In this document: one piece after another, positions 32,628 to 44,165 of the stretch
Layout: each line of letters begins with the position of its first letter
Position numbering within the stretch: position 1 is the first letter of the stretch
NCBI GenBank assembly: GCA_015501605.1
Contig: JADNRZ010000025.1
Span: forward strand, 575,592-639,591
Source of the DNA: Panaeolus papilionaceus
Taxonomy: Eukaryota > Basidiomycota > Agaricomycetes > Agaricales
DNA length: 64,000 bases
Direction of reading: 5' to 3'
Program-made: the position numbers and the translations under genes
Notes under the pieces: model-generated
The model's input: the letters and a program-made list of their open reading frames with translations, nothing else
Told to the model about the DNA's origin: nothing
Databases searched by the model: none

Positions 32628-35066
32628 TTGTTGAAGTCTCGCGTTCAAACTTTACACTGGTCTCTACCAACCTTCATCATGTTATATGTCGTGCACGCTC
32701 ACATTATATTGTTGTTCATAATTATCTCACAATGCATTCAATACTCGTCTGCTCCTTTTAACTGTGGCAATGACCGCATGACACGTTTATCATCAATGAA
32801 TCAGCTTTCATTCGTATCTCCCTCATCCTTCTTGTTAAAGGTCAATAACTTGACAAACACTACCTTCGTTGCTTGTGTACCTGACGTTCACTCTGCAAGA
32901 AGTGATTTTTATGACTCTCATTCTCTCATACCAAATGCTTTAATGCAACCTGCCCTGCAGGTACTTGGACATATGATAAAAAGTCTGTCTAATGTTGGAT
33001 TACACTATCCGCAGAAATGGATTCTAGGTACCTGGCAAGCCATTCCTGGATTCCTTGAACGTTTCTGCATTGTGCAAGCGACGCTGTTATCTGTTCCACC
33101 TCTTCATCAACTCTATTTTGTATTATTTCGCCGACGTTACTATGATCTGCCTCTGCTTATGCGGCGTTTGTCTATGAGATGTCATGACTTTCGTGCTGCA
33201 CTCCAGAAAACACGGACTATGGATGTTCTGATTTGTGAATCGCTACGTCGGTTGGCTCTTCTGGCAAGATACCATTGGGTTTTGCACTGGGCAGTATTTG
33301 TGTTGTGGGTTTGCAACGCAGTATCACTTTCCTTTTACTCCTGTTATTTGGATAACGGTACTAGATTTTTGCGTCGTAATGCATATGCAGATACTTCTCT
33401 TTTGTCGACTTTTACTCAGCATTCTGGACGCATATACCCTGATGGAGGTGGATGCCCTCGATACATATCTTTTGATGATCTTGCTCAATTTATTGATGAA
33501 GAACAGCGTGATGGATACACTCCTGATTCTAGGTTCTTATATGTCACTGCAACTGATTCCGAAGGGGCTCTTATCTATGACAAAAGTGACTATTGTGTAG
33601 TCTGTATTCCTCTTCAAGATGCTGTGAGAATAATCCCCCTTCTAAAGGCGCGTTTATTGCTTGCGACTCATGGGTTTTGTGGCCTGCAGAGGAAACCCGT
33701 TCAAGATCTTGTGTCATTATGTGCAGCACATTCTTGCTCAGTCTGTTTAAGTCAAGTTATGGTCTTCAAGAATGTCCCTTCAATTGCCAATCTCACTGCA
33801 GATCGTGTTGCTAAACACCGCAACTATGAGCCTGAGGTGGTGTCATTCTTTCGGCACCATGATTTCCCATTACCAATCTCTGACACAACCTGAGATTGGA
33901 TTATTCGGAATGTTTGTTCTAAGATGTCACCTTCCTTGCTTTCTGAGGCTGGGTGCGCAATATGTGGCCTATTAAAACCATCCAAAGATTTGTTACCCTT
34001 GAGCAAAATAGGCAAACTTTTGAGACATTTGAATGCTCCTGGCATTACCAGAAAAGAGCGACTATCTTCAGATCAGCTCATAACAGATCTGAAGGGTCCT
34101 GTTCTTGACAGAAAGTGCACAATGGCATGTCAACAGTGTCGGAGATCCCTCTTGAATGGCGCTGTTCCAAAGCTTGCTTTGGCAAATGGATTCTGGCTGG
34201 GTGATGTCCCCTCTCAGTTATCGTGCTTGTCTTATGTGGAAAAAATGCTCATCGCTCGTGTCCGTCATACTTGTGCCTATGTGAAGGTATCATCGGGTCA
34301 GCGAAAAATGAAGGCTAATATAATATCATTCAAAACCCCTATCCCAAAGATGTATTCGGTTCTGCCTCCTCCACAGGAGGACATGGATGAAGTATTAGCA
34401 GTTCTTTTTACAGGACCATGCAAACCAACATCTGCCGATCTTCTCCGTACACCAGTCTTTGTTAGACGCAATCATGTCCTCAATGCGCTCGAATGGCTAA
34501 AACTGAATCACTCAGACTATGCTGACATTGACATCTCTGCGGAAAATCTGGCTACCTACGAAGACAATCGACCACCTGTTTCCATTGAGTATCGTCAAAC
34601 AGATGTCAATAATGTACTGGAGGGCACAAGTGTTTTTGACAATGAAACGGAGGACGGCACTGAGACAGGCCCTTGCAGTTATTCGGTCCATGCACTTACA
34701 GGAGACAGTCTCGAAACTATGTTGCCATGTCAGATTAAAGCGGCTGCAATTCGTCATCTGGATGCTGGTGGCAGAATGCTTGCTGTAGGTCATGCAAAAG
34801 AACCAGAGAGCATATGGAATAACGAGCAGCTGTACCCTCAAATGTTCCCTTGGCTTTTTCCATATGGCCTGGGAGGGCTTGGCCTAGGCACACTAACTGA
34901 CACTCTCCATAAACATCACTTGTTGATGTATCATGACTTGAGATTTCAACTTGATATTGATTTTCCCTTCGTAGCTTTCAGTCACGAACAAATTAAATCA
35001 AGCACAGGTCGAAGCTTTTTGCTCGTAAACCAATCACAATTCCAGGACATGAGTGCACCTCTATGA
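32628..35066 (+). pseudogene. Helitron RepHel gene, N-terminal part (in-frame stop)
   Basis: One reading frame runs through 32628-33893, a TGA at 33891, and on from 33894 to 35066. From about 33,500 the translation has features of basidiomycete Helitron proteins: FLYVTATDSEGALIYD and YCVVCIPLQDA. It then shows CAICGLLKPSKDLLPL, CxxC pairs (CTMACQQCRRSL) and GFWLGDVPSQLSCLSYVEKM, the Cys-rich N-terminal domain known as DUF6570. The helicase-like N-terminal domain follows (MLAVGHAKEPESIWNNEQLYPQMFPWLFPYG). It is cut off at NQSQFQD by the foldback element at 35073. The region before 33,400 matches nothing I know and may not be coding. Confidence 0.75.
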
Positions 35067-35072
35067 GCCACC

Positions 35073-36256
35073 TTCATACATGAACCACTGGGTTTAGGCA
35101 GTCTGCCCTCATGTGTCCAGACTGGGTTTTGGCAGTGGGGTCTTAGGCAGTCAATCTGCAGGAGAAACATAGATAGTGGACCTTTAGAATAGATAAGAGT
35201 GAAGAGCATAGATAATGGTCCGGGTTCTTAGATTTCATGGGTAAATACATGTAAACAAACCTTCGGCCTAGATTTAGCAGGGGAAACCACAATTATGCAT
35301 TTCCGGGACACCACACCTGGATATCATGGGTGGTAGTGCTATAACATATTTCTATACATAGATATACACCTTCCTAGATAGTTTCCCCCCCGGAAATACG
35401 AGGGGAATGGGTGGATGCAGGAGGATGCATCTGGATGTAGTTTTGATTTAATTAAATGTGCCCCTATTTGCACATCAAATCTTCGTCCTAATCAGGGATA
35501 TTAGGATGATGTCATTGATTCCATTAAATCTAATAATAGCTCCTTAATTAGTCTTCGCTTTTTTAGGAAATTGGCATCACTGATGTGCTTTCAGGTACAA
35601 ATGACATCACACTAATTAATATTCCTCCCCCACCATTATTGCAGCATTTATTCCACCGCTTTTTGGGCACTTTTATATGGATATGTATATATCACTAGAA
35701 TGCTACAGTTGCCTAGTATTTGAATCTGATTTTTACTTATTTAATTCCCTCCAGTAGATTGCCCAAAACAGCTCCGCTTTTTTGATAATCAATAGCCCCT
35801 ATTTATTAGTAGCATTATTACTGCTGCATTTTCCACCGCTTTTTTGGCTCTTTTTCTGCACACCATATATACCATTAGAAAGCTATAAGTGTCTAGTTTA
35901 AGAATATATCCTTGTATCATTACTATCCTCACTGGGGACTGCATCATTCAATTGCGCTTTTTTGGTAATTAAATTAGCCCCTATCTTTAATTACATTTCT
36001 TTGTGCATCATTTGTATTTATTCCCTTTATTATTTTAATTGACATGTATATATCACTGGAAAGCTACAATCGCCTACTTTCAGAATCTGAAGACAGAATA
36101 GAAATGTTGTGCTTGTGGAAGGAGCAATTCCATTTCGCATTTTGGGTATTAGAGCGTGGGAACACCCTTTGATCCTCCTTCTCCTCCTCCCCCTTCCGCT
36201 TTTTTGGCTTCATTTCTCCACACTCCCTGCAGCTATCAACCTGAAACTTGGCACAC
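35073..36256 (+). repeat. left inverted arm of the foldback element
   Basis: Contains at least six copies of a CGCTTTTTT-type core (near 35,555, 35,656, 35,774, 35,836, 35,954 and 36,187), usually CCGCTTTTTTGG. It also has three related copies of a module around TATATATCACTGGAAAGCTACA...GCCTA...GAATCTGA (near 35,685, 35,865 and 36,047). The arm is therefore itself built from degenerate tandem units of roughly 180 bp. Confidence 0.8.
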
Positions 36257-37441
36257 CCCTTCATAAACGTTATTAAATGGCTCTTACCAGCCCAATAGTG
36301 AAAATACACACTATCTTGCTTTCCATCAACATATTAATATATATTCAATTAAATTGCTAAAAAAGCGCACCAAAATGTAAAGCTTCTGTATGATGTATGC
36401 CAGTAAATGACATTGCTATATCAATATTGCATACTTCAGTTCTGAAATCCAATGGAAGTGTATTATATATCCCTATATTTGCATGTAGAATTAGCAAAAT
36501 GGACACTCCTGTGAGTCTGGACTCCTGTGGGTTTTTCCATCAGTATTTCACTCCATATATACATCTTTAGCATTGTCTAAGCGTTCATATACACCATATG
36601 TAACGTTCCACACACCCCAATACCTGATATATTGAGCCACATTTGTAATATTGGCCATACACAAATGCAGACGTTAAAATACACTATTCTGCACTTTACT
36701 ACACCATAGCAGTCCTATTTATACTTCATAAATAGCAGGAAACGAATATATTAACTCTAGTTACACGATGCAAAAAACCCCAAGTGATTTGGACAAGTAT
36801 AGCCATCTGTATGTTCAAAATGGTGTGCAACCATCATAGTTGATGATAGGTGTTTCAAGAATACATACCATCACCACTCCATCAAACTGCTTCTGACCGC
36901 TTTTTTAAGGCTCTACCTTTCCACAATCATCCAAATCACTTCAAACCTTTTGTGAACATTACATATCATGTCTCTGCATCCATCTATACGTTCTGATTAA
37001 ATTATTTTGTCTCTGATCCTCTGTCATAAGCTTATCAGTGGAAATGTGAATGATTTTGAGACCTGCTCAGAATTCTTTGGGGGTGGGCTAGTTTTGAAGG
37101 CACGATTGAAGCGTCGTCAGAACAGTTTGGAGCATGTTGAAGCGGTCAATATTGATGAAGATATTCACAGATTACTATTCTACATACCCTGAGGTAGCAT
37201 TTAGTGTTTTCTATTCTATTACTTGATCTTTTGAAGCGGTTGAGTGTCAATTTCAATGCTTTTACATGTTATGAGTAATATTCAAACGTGTTTTGAGCAG
37301 TAGAGGAGCCAAAGGAATGTATTATTAGGTATATATGGTGCAAATATGGTATTTTGATATGTAACTGGTGAATAGAATGAGTGGAACCTCTTCAATTTGT
37401 ATATAAGCGGAGATATGGACATACATATGGTATATATAAAA

Positions 37442-38625
37442 GTGTACCAAGTTTTAGGTTGATAGCTGCAGGGAGTGTGGAGAAATGAAGCCAAAAAAGC
37501 GGAAGGGGGAGGAGGAGAAGGAGGATCAAAGGGTGTTCCCACGCTCTAATACCCAAAATGCGAAATGGAATTGCTCCTTCCACAAGCACAACATTTCTAT
37601 TCTGTCTTCAGATTCTGAAAGTAGGCGATTGTAGCTTTCCAGTGATATATACATGTCAATTAAAATAATAAAGGGAATAAATACAAATGATGCACAAAGA
37701 AATGTAATTAAAGATAGGGGCTAATTTAATTACCAAAAAAGCGCAATTGAATGATGCAGTCCCCAGTGAGGATAGTAATGATACAAGGATATATTCTTAA
37801 ACTAGACACTTATAGCTTTCTAATGGTATATATGGTGTGCAGAAAAAGAGCCAAAAAAGCGGTGGAAAATGCAGCAGTAATAATGCTACTAATAAATAGG
37901 GGCTATTGATTATCAAAAAAGCGGAGCTGTTTTGGGCAATCTACTGGAGGGAATTAAATAAGTAAAAATCAGATTCAAATACTAGGCAACTGTAGCATTC
38001 TAGTGATATATACATATCCATATAAAAGTGCCCAAAAAGCGGTGGAATAAATGCTGCAATAATGGTGGGGGAGGAATATTAATTAGTGTGATGTCATTTG
38101 TACCTGAAAGCACATCAGTGATGCCAATTTCCTAAAAAAGCGAAGACTAATTAAGGAGCTATTATTAGATTTAATGGAATCAATGACATCATCCTAATAT
38201 CCCTGATTAGGACGAAGATTTGATGTGCAAATAGGGGCACATTTAATTAAATCAAAACTACATCCAGATGCATCCTCCTGCATCCACCCATTCCCCTCGT
38301 ATTTCCGGGGGGGAAACTATCTAGGAAGGTGTATATCTATGTATAGAAATATGTTATAGCACTACCACCCATGATATCCAGGTGTGGTGTCCCGGAAATG
38401 CATAATTGTGGTTTCCCCTGCTAAATCTAGGCCGAAGGTTTGTTTACATGTATTTACCCATGAAATCTAAGAACCCGGACCATTATCTATGCTCTTCACT
38501 CTTATCTATTCTAAAGGTCCACTATCTATGTTTCTCCTGCAGATTGACTGCCTAAGACCCCACTGCCAAAACCCAGTCTGGACACATGAGGGCAGACTGC
38601 CTAAACCCAGTGGTTCATGTATGAA
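37442..38625 (-). repeat. right inverted arm of the foldback element
   Basis: Reverse complement of the left arm, with the same internal modules read as CCAAAAAAGCGG. The ends differ only in a few bases near the centre of the element. Confidence 0.85.
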
Positions 38626-38627
38626 TC

Positions 38628-41114
38628 TAGCTTACAAGGCTGATGAGTGAACATTTATTATCTGTTGATTGGCCAGTAATGGAAAATTTGGCTAGAAAAA
38701 TAGAGCGGGGTGAGCATGTGGTTCCAACTGAACCTGAGGAGAAGAAATGCTTTCAAATTCTGAATGATTTAGATGCTATGACAACAACAATGCATGGCTC
38801 AGTTGTGAGCAAGAAGGCCATGAGAAATGAAATATGGTCTTTGATCTGCAGAATTGGTGCACCTTACTGGTACATCACATGATCTCCAGCTGACGTTCAC
38901 AACCCTATATGTGTATATTTAGTGTCATCTGGTGAAAATTTTAATCCTGTGCCCTGCTTATGCTGACAGGCTGAGAGTAGTCTGCCAGAATCCAGTAGCA
39001 TGCGCCCGTTTTTTTAATTTTGTGGTTACTACTTTTATAGAGGATGTTCTTGGATACAATTCATCTAACATTGGTGCCTATGGAGTGCCCAATGGATATT
39101 ATGGTACTGTTGAGCAACAAGGCAGACTCTCCCTACACTTACATCTAATGCTATGGATAAAAGGGACCTTGTCTCCCCAGGAAATGCGGACAAACTAACT
39201 TCCGAAGATGCCGGTTGGAAGATAAAAATTACCAACTGGTTAGACTCTTGTCAAGTAGGCCAGTTCTTGACAGGCACACATGCAGAGATAAGCAAGAAAT
39301 CAACAGAAAGGAAGGCAACTGATGGGTATGTGCCTGCCACTGAACAGATGCCTACACCTCCTCCATTAAAGTGTAAGAATACCGCACATGCCAGTGAGCC
39401 CAACATGTCATGCTCTGATTGCACTGCTTATAACAATTGGTCTGCACATTACTGTGATACTGTAGACGAATTACTTCTGCTGTCTAACATGCATACCTGC
39501 ATGAGCTCACTGGGTAAGGAGGGAGTTCAGAAAAAAAGAACATTTGCATCCTCCGCATGTATGGACAACAAATGGGGAAAATGCAAAGCACACTTTCCAC
39601 ACCCCATTGTTGAAGAAACACATGTCGATAGTACTGGTTGTGTTATAATGAAAAAACTAGAACCTATGATGAATACAGTCACACCTTTGTTAACATATTT
39701 GTTTCGGTGTAATACAGATGTAACCAGCCTGGCTTCTGGTACAGCAATCAAGGCAGTTGTGATGTACATATCTGATTACATCACAAAGTCAACGCTGAAA
39801 ACACATGTTGTGTTTGATTCGATTAGGTCTTTGTTCCTTAAAAATAGTGAAATGCTTGGTGGAGGCCTATCCATGCAGGAGAAAGCACGGAAATTCATGA
39901 CCAAGGTTGTCAACATGATGAGCGCTAAGACAGAAATGGGAGCACCCTTGATTAGTATGTATCTTCTGGGACACCCAGATCACTACACTAGTCATATATT
40001 TATTCCATTTTACTGGCAGAGATTTGTATTTGAGGTGAGACATGTTTTCCAGAGAGGGGACACTGATGATGCCAACGATGAGAGAGTTGTCTTGTATAAG
40101 AAACACGATAATTTTGTGGCCTTGACACATGTTCAGGACTACATATTCAGGCCTGATATATTTGAGAATGTCTCTTTGTATGAATGGGTAAGATGTTATC
40201 AACAGGTATATTTCGGTGCTGATAACACCACTGCAACATCATCTGATGATAGGGTTGCTCAAAATGATCCTGATGAGGAACCAATTCAAGATGATGACGA
40301 CTCATCAATCTGTACTGATGACGAAGACAAAGATGAAAGCAATGAACACCCAATTAGTGATATCTGCGGAGAGGAAAAAACAAAAAGGAAATTACCTGCA
40401 AATGTTTATCGCTTACACAGTAATCATCCTCGGAGTGATAAATATGGAATGTGTTACATCAAAAAAAATAACCTTTGAGTGCCAAGCTTTATTGGAGGCA
40501 CCCTGCCCAGGTGCGATAAAGGTGACATGGATTACTACTACAGTGCAATGCTTTCTTTTTTTAAGCCATGGAGATCCGGCATGGAATTGAGAGGTCCTCA
40601 CCCCAGCTGGGAAAATGCCTTCTCTGCACACACATTCACTGAAGATGAGTTAAAGCTCATGGATAACTTTAATGTCAGACATGAATGCATGGACTCACGG
40701 GACGATTACTGCGCTCAACTAAAAGCGGGCGCAGCGCCAGAGCTTATTCAGGGTTGGGGCGAAGCAATGACTGATGCTGCAAACGAATTTGATTGTCATG
40801 CATATGGACAATCGGATGACAACTCCTTGCCTGACAACTTCACCTGACCTAACAAGTGGTATCTTCAAAAGCTGACCGATATGGGGGAACTTAATGCAGC
40901 ATTGATGCAGTCTGGATGGTCCGAAGCCCAACCAACCGTGAATAAGGCTGATGTAAACCAAGCTGAATATATCATAGGACAAATTAAATCTGGTTCGGCT
41001 TGGCATTCTGCTATTGAGAACCTCAGAAAAGCGATGCAAGATAAAAGGATCAATCTTGTGGTAGTGAAAAAACCTTCATCAAAAGTGGACCTTTCCTTTG
41101 ATGCAAGTAGTTGA
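38628..41114 (+). pseudogene. Helitron RepHel gene, middle part with Rep domain (several breaks)
   Basis: Coding sequence resumes after the foldback element with MSEHLLSVDWPV, then SVVSKKAMRNEIWSLI and WYIT. A TGA at 38880 interrupts the expected IT-SPAD motif. A frameshift near 38,955 and another near 39,188 follow. Between them is GRLSLHLHLMLWIKG, which carries the HxH metal site of the Helitron Rep (HUH) region. Further on are CMDNKWGKCKAHFPHP and YISDYITKSTLKTH, the area of the catalytic tyrosine helix (Y...DYIT...). TGA stops also fall at 40476 and 40845, and the frame shifts again near 41,100. Every break restores a recognisable downstream motif, so this was one gene that has decayed. 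Confidence 0.8.
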
Positions 41115-43890
41115 TAAGGCATACCTTTATAAATCATTTTACATCAAGGGACTATCAGAGAAGGTAACTGAGAAGGTTTCTGAATTTCAATTAAATGATG
41201 AACAAAAACAAGCCTTTCGTATTATAGCCAATCATGCAATTTCACCGAATCCCTCACAGCTAAAAATGTATCTGGGAGGAATGGGGGGCACAGGAAAGTC
41301 ACAGGTACTCAAGGCGTTGTCATCATTTTTTGCGGAGAGGGGGGAGTCCTACCGATTTGTTGTTGTCACACCGACAGGAACAGCTGCCGCCTTGGTGCGT
41401 GGCTCCACTTACCACTCAATGTTTTCCGTAAATGAGACTTCCAGTCTGTCATTAGCTGGAGTGAAATCTCGAATGCTTGGTGCTGACTATGTTTTCTTAG
41501 ATGAAGTCTCCATGCTATCAGCGAGGGACATGTATAAAATTCATAAACGGCTAGGTGAAGTTACAGGAAAATGTGACTTACCCTTTGGGGGATTAAATAT
41601 GGTCTTTGCAGGCGATTTTGCTCAACTGCCCCCTGCAATTGGGGGTGAAAGCAAAAGTCTGTATTCACAGTCCATTGGCATACATTCAACCAAGTTAGCA
41701 GACCAAGAGGATGCCATTGGAAAGGGCCTGTGGCACCAGATAACAACAGTTGTGATCCTGCGACAGAACATGCGTCAGCGTAATCAGAGCGAAGAAGACA
41801 CGAAACTAAGACGTGCATTGGAAAATTTGCGATACAAATCTTGTGATGCCAAAGATATTAGCTTTCTCCGCTCATTGAATTCAAGTTCCCTTCCTGGCAG
41901 AAAATCGATCACAGCGCCTGGTTTTAGAGATGCTCCAATCATTACCGGGACTAACGCTCATAAAGATGTGTACAATGCATTGGGATCTGTTAGATATGCT
42001 ACAGAGACAGGCAGAACCCTTGTTGACTTCTTCTCAGACAACTGCACGAATATTCCTGCCAGTGAAAAAGACCTACAGAGTAAACAAGCTTTGCAGCTTA
42101 GGTCGCTACCTGATGATGTGCAGAAAGAGTTATGGAACCAACCCACATGCTGTACAAATAAATTCATTGCTGGAAAGTTATCGCTGTGCATTGGTATGCC
42201 AGTCATGATTGGCTATAATTACACAACGGAATTATGCATGACCAGGGGTCAAGAAGGTGTTGTTGTAGGATGGCAAGATGCAGTAGGCTCTTGTGGTCAA
42301 AGAGTGTTGGATGTCCTGTTTGTGAAACTCGTCAATGCACCTGCATCTGTCTGTCTTGATGGGCTTCCCAAAGACATTGTTCCAATCTATCCAAGGTCAA
42401 ACACAATTGTTTGTTCAATGCCCAATGGAGACAAGGTGATTATTAGGAGAAAACAGGTTGAAGTGCTCCTTAACTTTGCCATGACTGACTATGCATCTCA
42501 AGGAAAAACCAGAGTGTTTAATCCTATCGATTTACTAAGTCTGACATCTCATCAAGGATATTACACAGCACTTTCGCGATGTGCAACTGCTGCAGGTACA
42601 TTGATTCTGAGGGGATTCATTTTGAATATGACCATGGGGGGCTGCTCAGGCTTCCTACACCAGGAATTTCGTGAATTAGAACTCTTGGACCTTAAAACAA
42701 TACACGAGTACGAAGGCTCGCTACCTTCATCTGTCTCAGGGAATCTGAGAAACGACATCATTGCTGAATTGCGGAAATGGAAAGGCAAATCGTTTGTGCT
42801 GGCAATCATGCATCCTTCACTCAGGTGGTCAAAAAAGGATCCATTTTTGGATTCAGAACCTATGCCTATTGTATGCGGCATTGGTGAGAAACCCATTAAT
42901 GAAGAACTGGAAGGTAGTGGCCAATTAAAACGTGACACATCAGCCACGAAAACGCAAACTACCAATAAGCGCCCATCATGTCATTCCAAGCATTTGCCAA
43001 ACACTGGAGAAAAGAGACAAAAGACAAGAGCAGACAAATTGAGTTTACAGCCTGAGGCACACTCCATTTATCTATCAGCTTACGGACAAGGTTTTAAATG
43101 GTACCGAAATAGCTGTGCATATGATGCCGTGTTGACTGTGTTTTTGTGTGTCTTTTTTGAATGTGGGCACCAATGGCCTGACCTAGCTGGAAGGATGAAG
43201 TGTCATCAGATGACTTCGCTCTTTGAAGGGTTTGCGAAGGTGTTCATGTGTTCAATATCACTTGACAGTTACCGGGAACAGTTCCGGTTGCATTGCCAGT
43301 CAGTCAATCCAGTTTCTTTTCCATATGGTCACTTCACTAGTGTCGATGCGCTACTTGAATTGTTGTTGAATGTCCAGACAAGCCCTGTTTCCACCGTTCA
43401 CATCTCCTGTCCAAATAATCATAACCCTACATGCAATTCTCTTTCCACTTATCATATCACTCCGGACAGTCACTATCAACCTTCAACTGCTGCCTGGGTG
43501 AATGCCCTGTCTCAATCTATTGCTTGTACATCCATCTGCCGTACATGTGGACAGACATGCATTTCTAAGCGACACTTTGAAACTACCCCCGAAATTTTAG
43601 CCTTCGATTGGGGATATGCAAAATGTGCTATTGATCCAGTCATTCATATATTTGTCATTGGTATGGGGTTTGTTCCATATGATCTAAAGGGAGTTATCTA
43701 CTTTGGTGGCAATCACTTCACCTCCTGCGTCATAGACCATGGTTTAAACATGTTGTATCATGATGGTCTATGTAACGAAGGCCAGATGTTCCCATTGGGT
43801 CAGCTAAACAGTGTAACTCATCTTCTTGGGAGCATACAAGCAAGAGATGCGTCTGCTGCTCTTTATGTTCAACACCATGTCTTACAGTAA
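41098..43890 (+). CDS. Helitron PIF1-type helicase with C-terminal cysteine-protease-like domain (3' part of RepHel)
   Basis: An unbroken 930-codon frame. SF1B helicase motifs: LNDEQKQAFRIIA, then Walker A GGMGGTGKSQ, TPTGTAAAL (Ia), FLDEVSML (II), FAGDFAQLPP (III), RQNMRQRN (IV), and near 42,480 the TDYASQGKTR motif with TALSRC, typical of PIF1/Helitron helicases. After a Lys/Thr-rich linker (about residues 600-660) comes a second domain with NSCAYDAVLTVF, cysteine clusters (CRTCGQTC), YFGGNHFTSCVID and LYHDG. Those match the Cys and His boxes of papain-fold deubiquitinase-like proteases. The Helitron helicase would unwind the element during rolling-circle transposition. It cannot act without the broken N-terminal half, so it counts as a remnant even though the frame is open. 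Confidence 0.85.
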   Translation: MMQVVDKAYLYKSFYIKGLSEKVTEKVSEFQLNDEQKQAFRIIANHAISPNPSQLKMYLGGMGGTGKSQVLKALSSFFAERGESYRFVVVTPTGTAAALVRGSTYHSMFSVNETSSLSLAGVKSRMLGADYVFLDEVSMLSARDMYKIHKRLGEVTGKCDLPFGGLNMVFAGDFAQLPPAIGGESKSLYSQSIGIHSTKLADQEDAIGKGLWHQITTVVILRQNMRQRNQSEEDTKLRRALENLRYKSCDAKDISFLRSLNSSSLPGRKSITAPGFRDAPIITGTNAHKDVYNALGSVRYATETGRTLVDFFSDNCTNIPASEKDLQSKQALQLRSLPDDVQKELWNQPTCCTNKFIAGKLSLCIGMPVMIGYNYTTELCMTRGQEGVVVGWQDAVGSCGQRVLDVLFVKLVNAPASVCLDGLPKDIVPIYPRSNTIVCSMPNGDKVIIRRKQVEVLLNFAMTDYASQGKTRVFNPIDLLSLTSHQGYYTALSRCATAAGTLILRGFILNMTMGGCSGFLHQEFRELELLDLKTIHEYEGSLPSSVSGNLRNDIIAELRKWKGKSFVLAIMHPSLRWSKKDPFLDSEPMPIVCGIGEKPINEELEGSGQLKRDTSATKTQTTNKRPSCHSKHLPNTGEKRQKTRADKLSLQPEAHSIYLSAYGQGFKWYRNSCAYDAVLTVFLCVFFECGHQWPDLAGRMKCHQMTSLFEGFAKVFMCSISLDSYREQFRLHCQSVNPVSFPYGHFTSVDALLELLLNVQTSPVSTVHISCPNNHNPTCNSLSTYHITPDSHYQPSTAAWVNALSQSIACTSICRTCGQTCISKRHFETTPEILAFDWGYAKCAIDPVIHIFVIGMGFVPYDLKGVIYFGGNHFTSCVIDHGLNMLYHDGLCNEGQMFPLGQLNSVTHLLGSIQARDASAALYVQHHVLQ

Positions 43891-44165
43891 TCCTGCCCCT
43901 AAATCTCGCCTCTTGATGCTCTGTTGCCCGTATAATTTCCCTTTATGTATGTTCTTTAATCGGTTTTCAGTTGTCAAATGTGTACTTTTAAGTTTAAATG
44001 CGCAAAGAACCTCAAGTGTAGTGGTTGATTCGCATTTGCTGTTCTTGTCTCTCGACTTCTTCTGTAGACCTTCATGGCGGATCAATTAACTGGTGACACC
44101 CATTAAATACCTGGCGATTGTGTCTCAAACCCTGCAAGCCTGCTTTCATCACCTGCGTAGCCAAC

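Larger units (their letters stand above)
35073..38625. mobile_element. 3.55-kb foldback element with 1,184-bp inverted arms, inserted in the Helitron gene
   Basis: The sequence from TTCATACATGAACCACTGGG at 35073 is mirrored as reverse complement up to 38625. Position sums stay at 73,698 from the outer ends to about 36,256/37,442, so the arms align over 1,184 bp with no net gap. The interior checks at 35,391, 35,891 and 36,240 are matched, and the mismatches seen are near the inner ends (36,243, 36,252, 36,257). The centre is 1,185 bp of unique AT-rich DNA. No transposase is encoded; the longest central frame is 61 codons. It interrupts the Helitron coding sequence, which resumes right after it. 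No target duplication is evident next to the ends. Confidence 0.9.

Noticed and set aside
35060..38640. TCTA or other short flanking words as the target-site duplication of the foldback element
   Set aside because: The only shared flanking word is not adjacent to both arm ends, so it may be chance; no duplication can be claimed from one locus.
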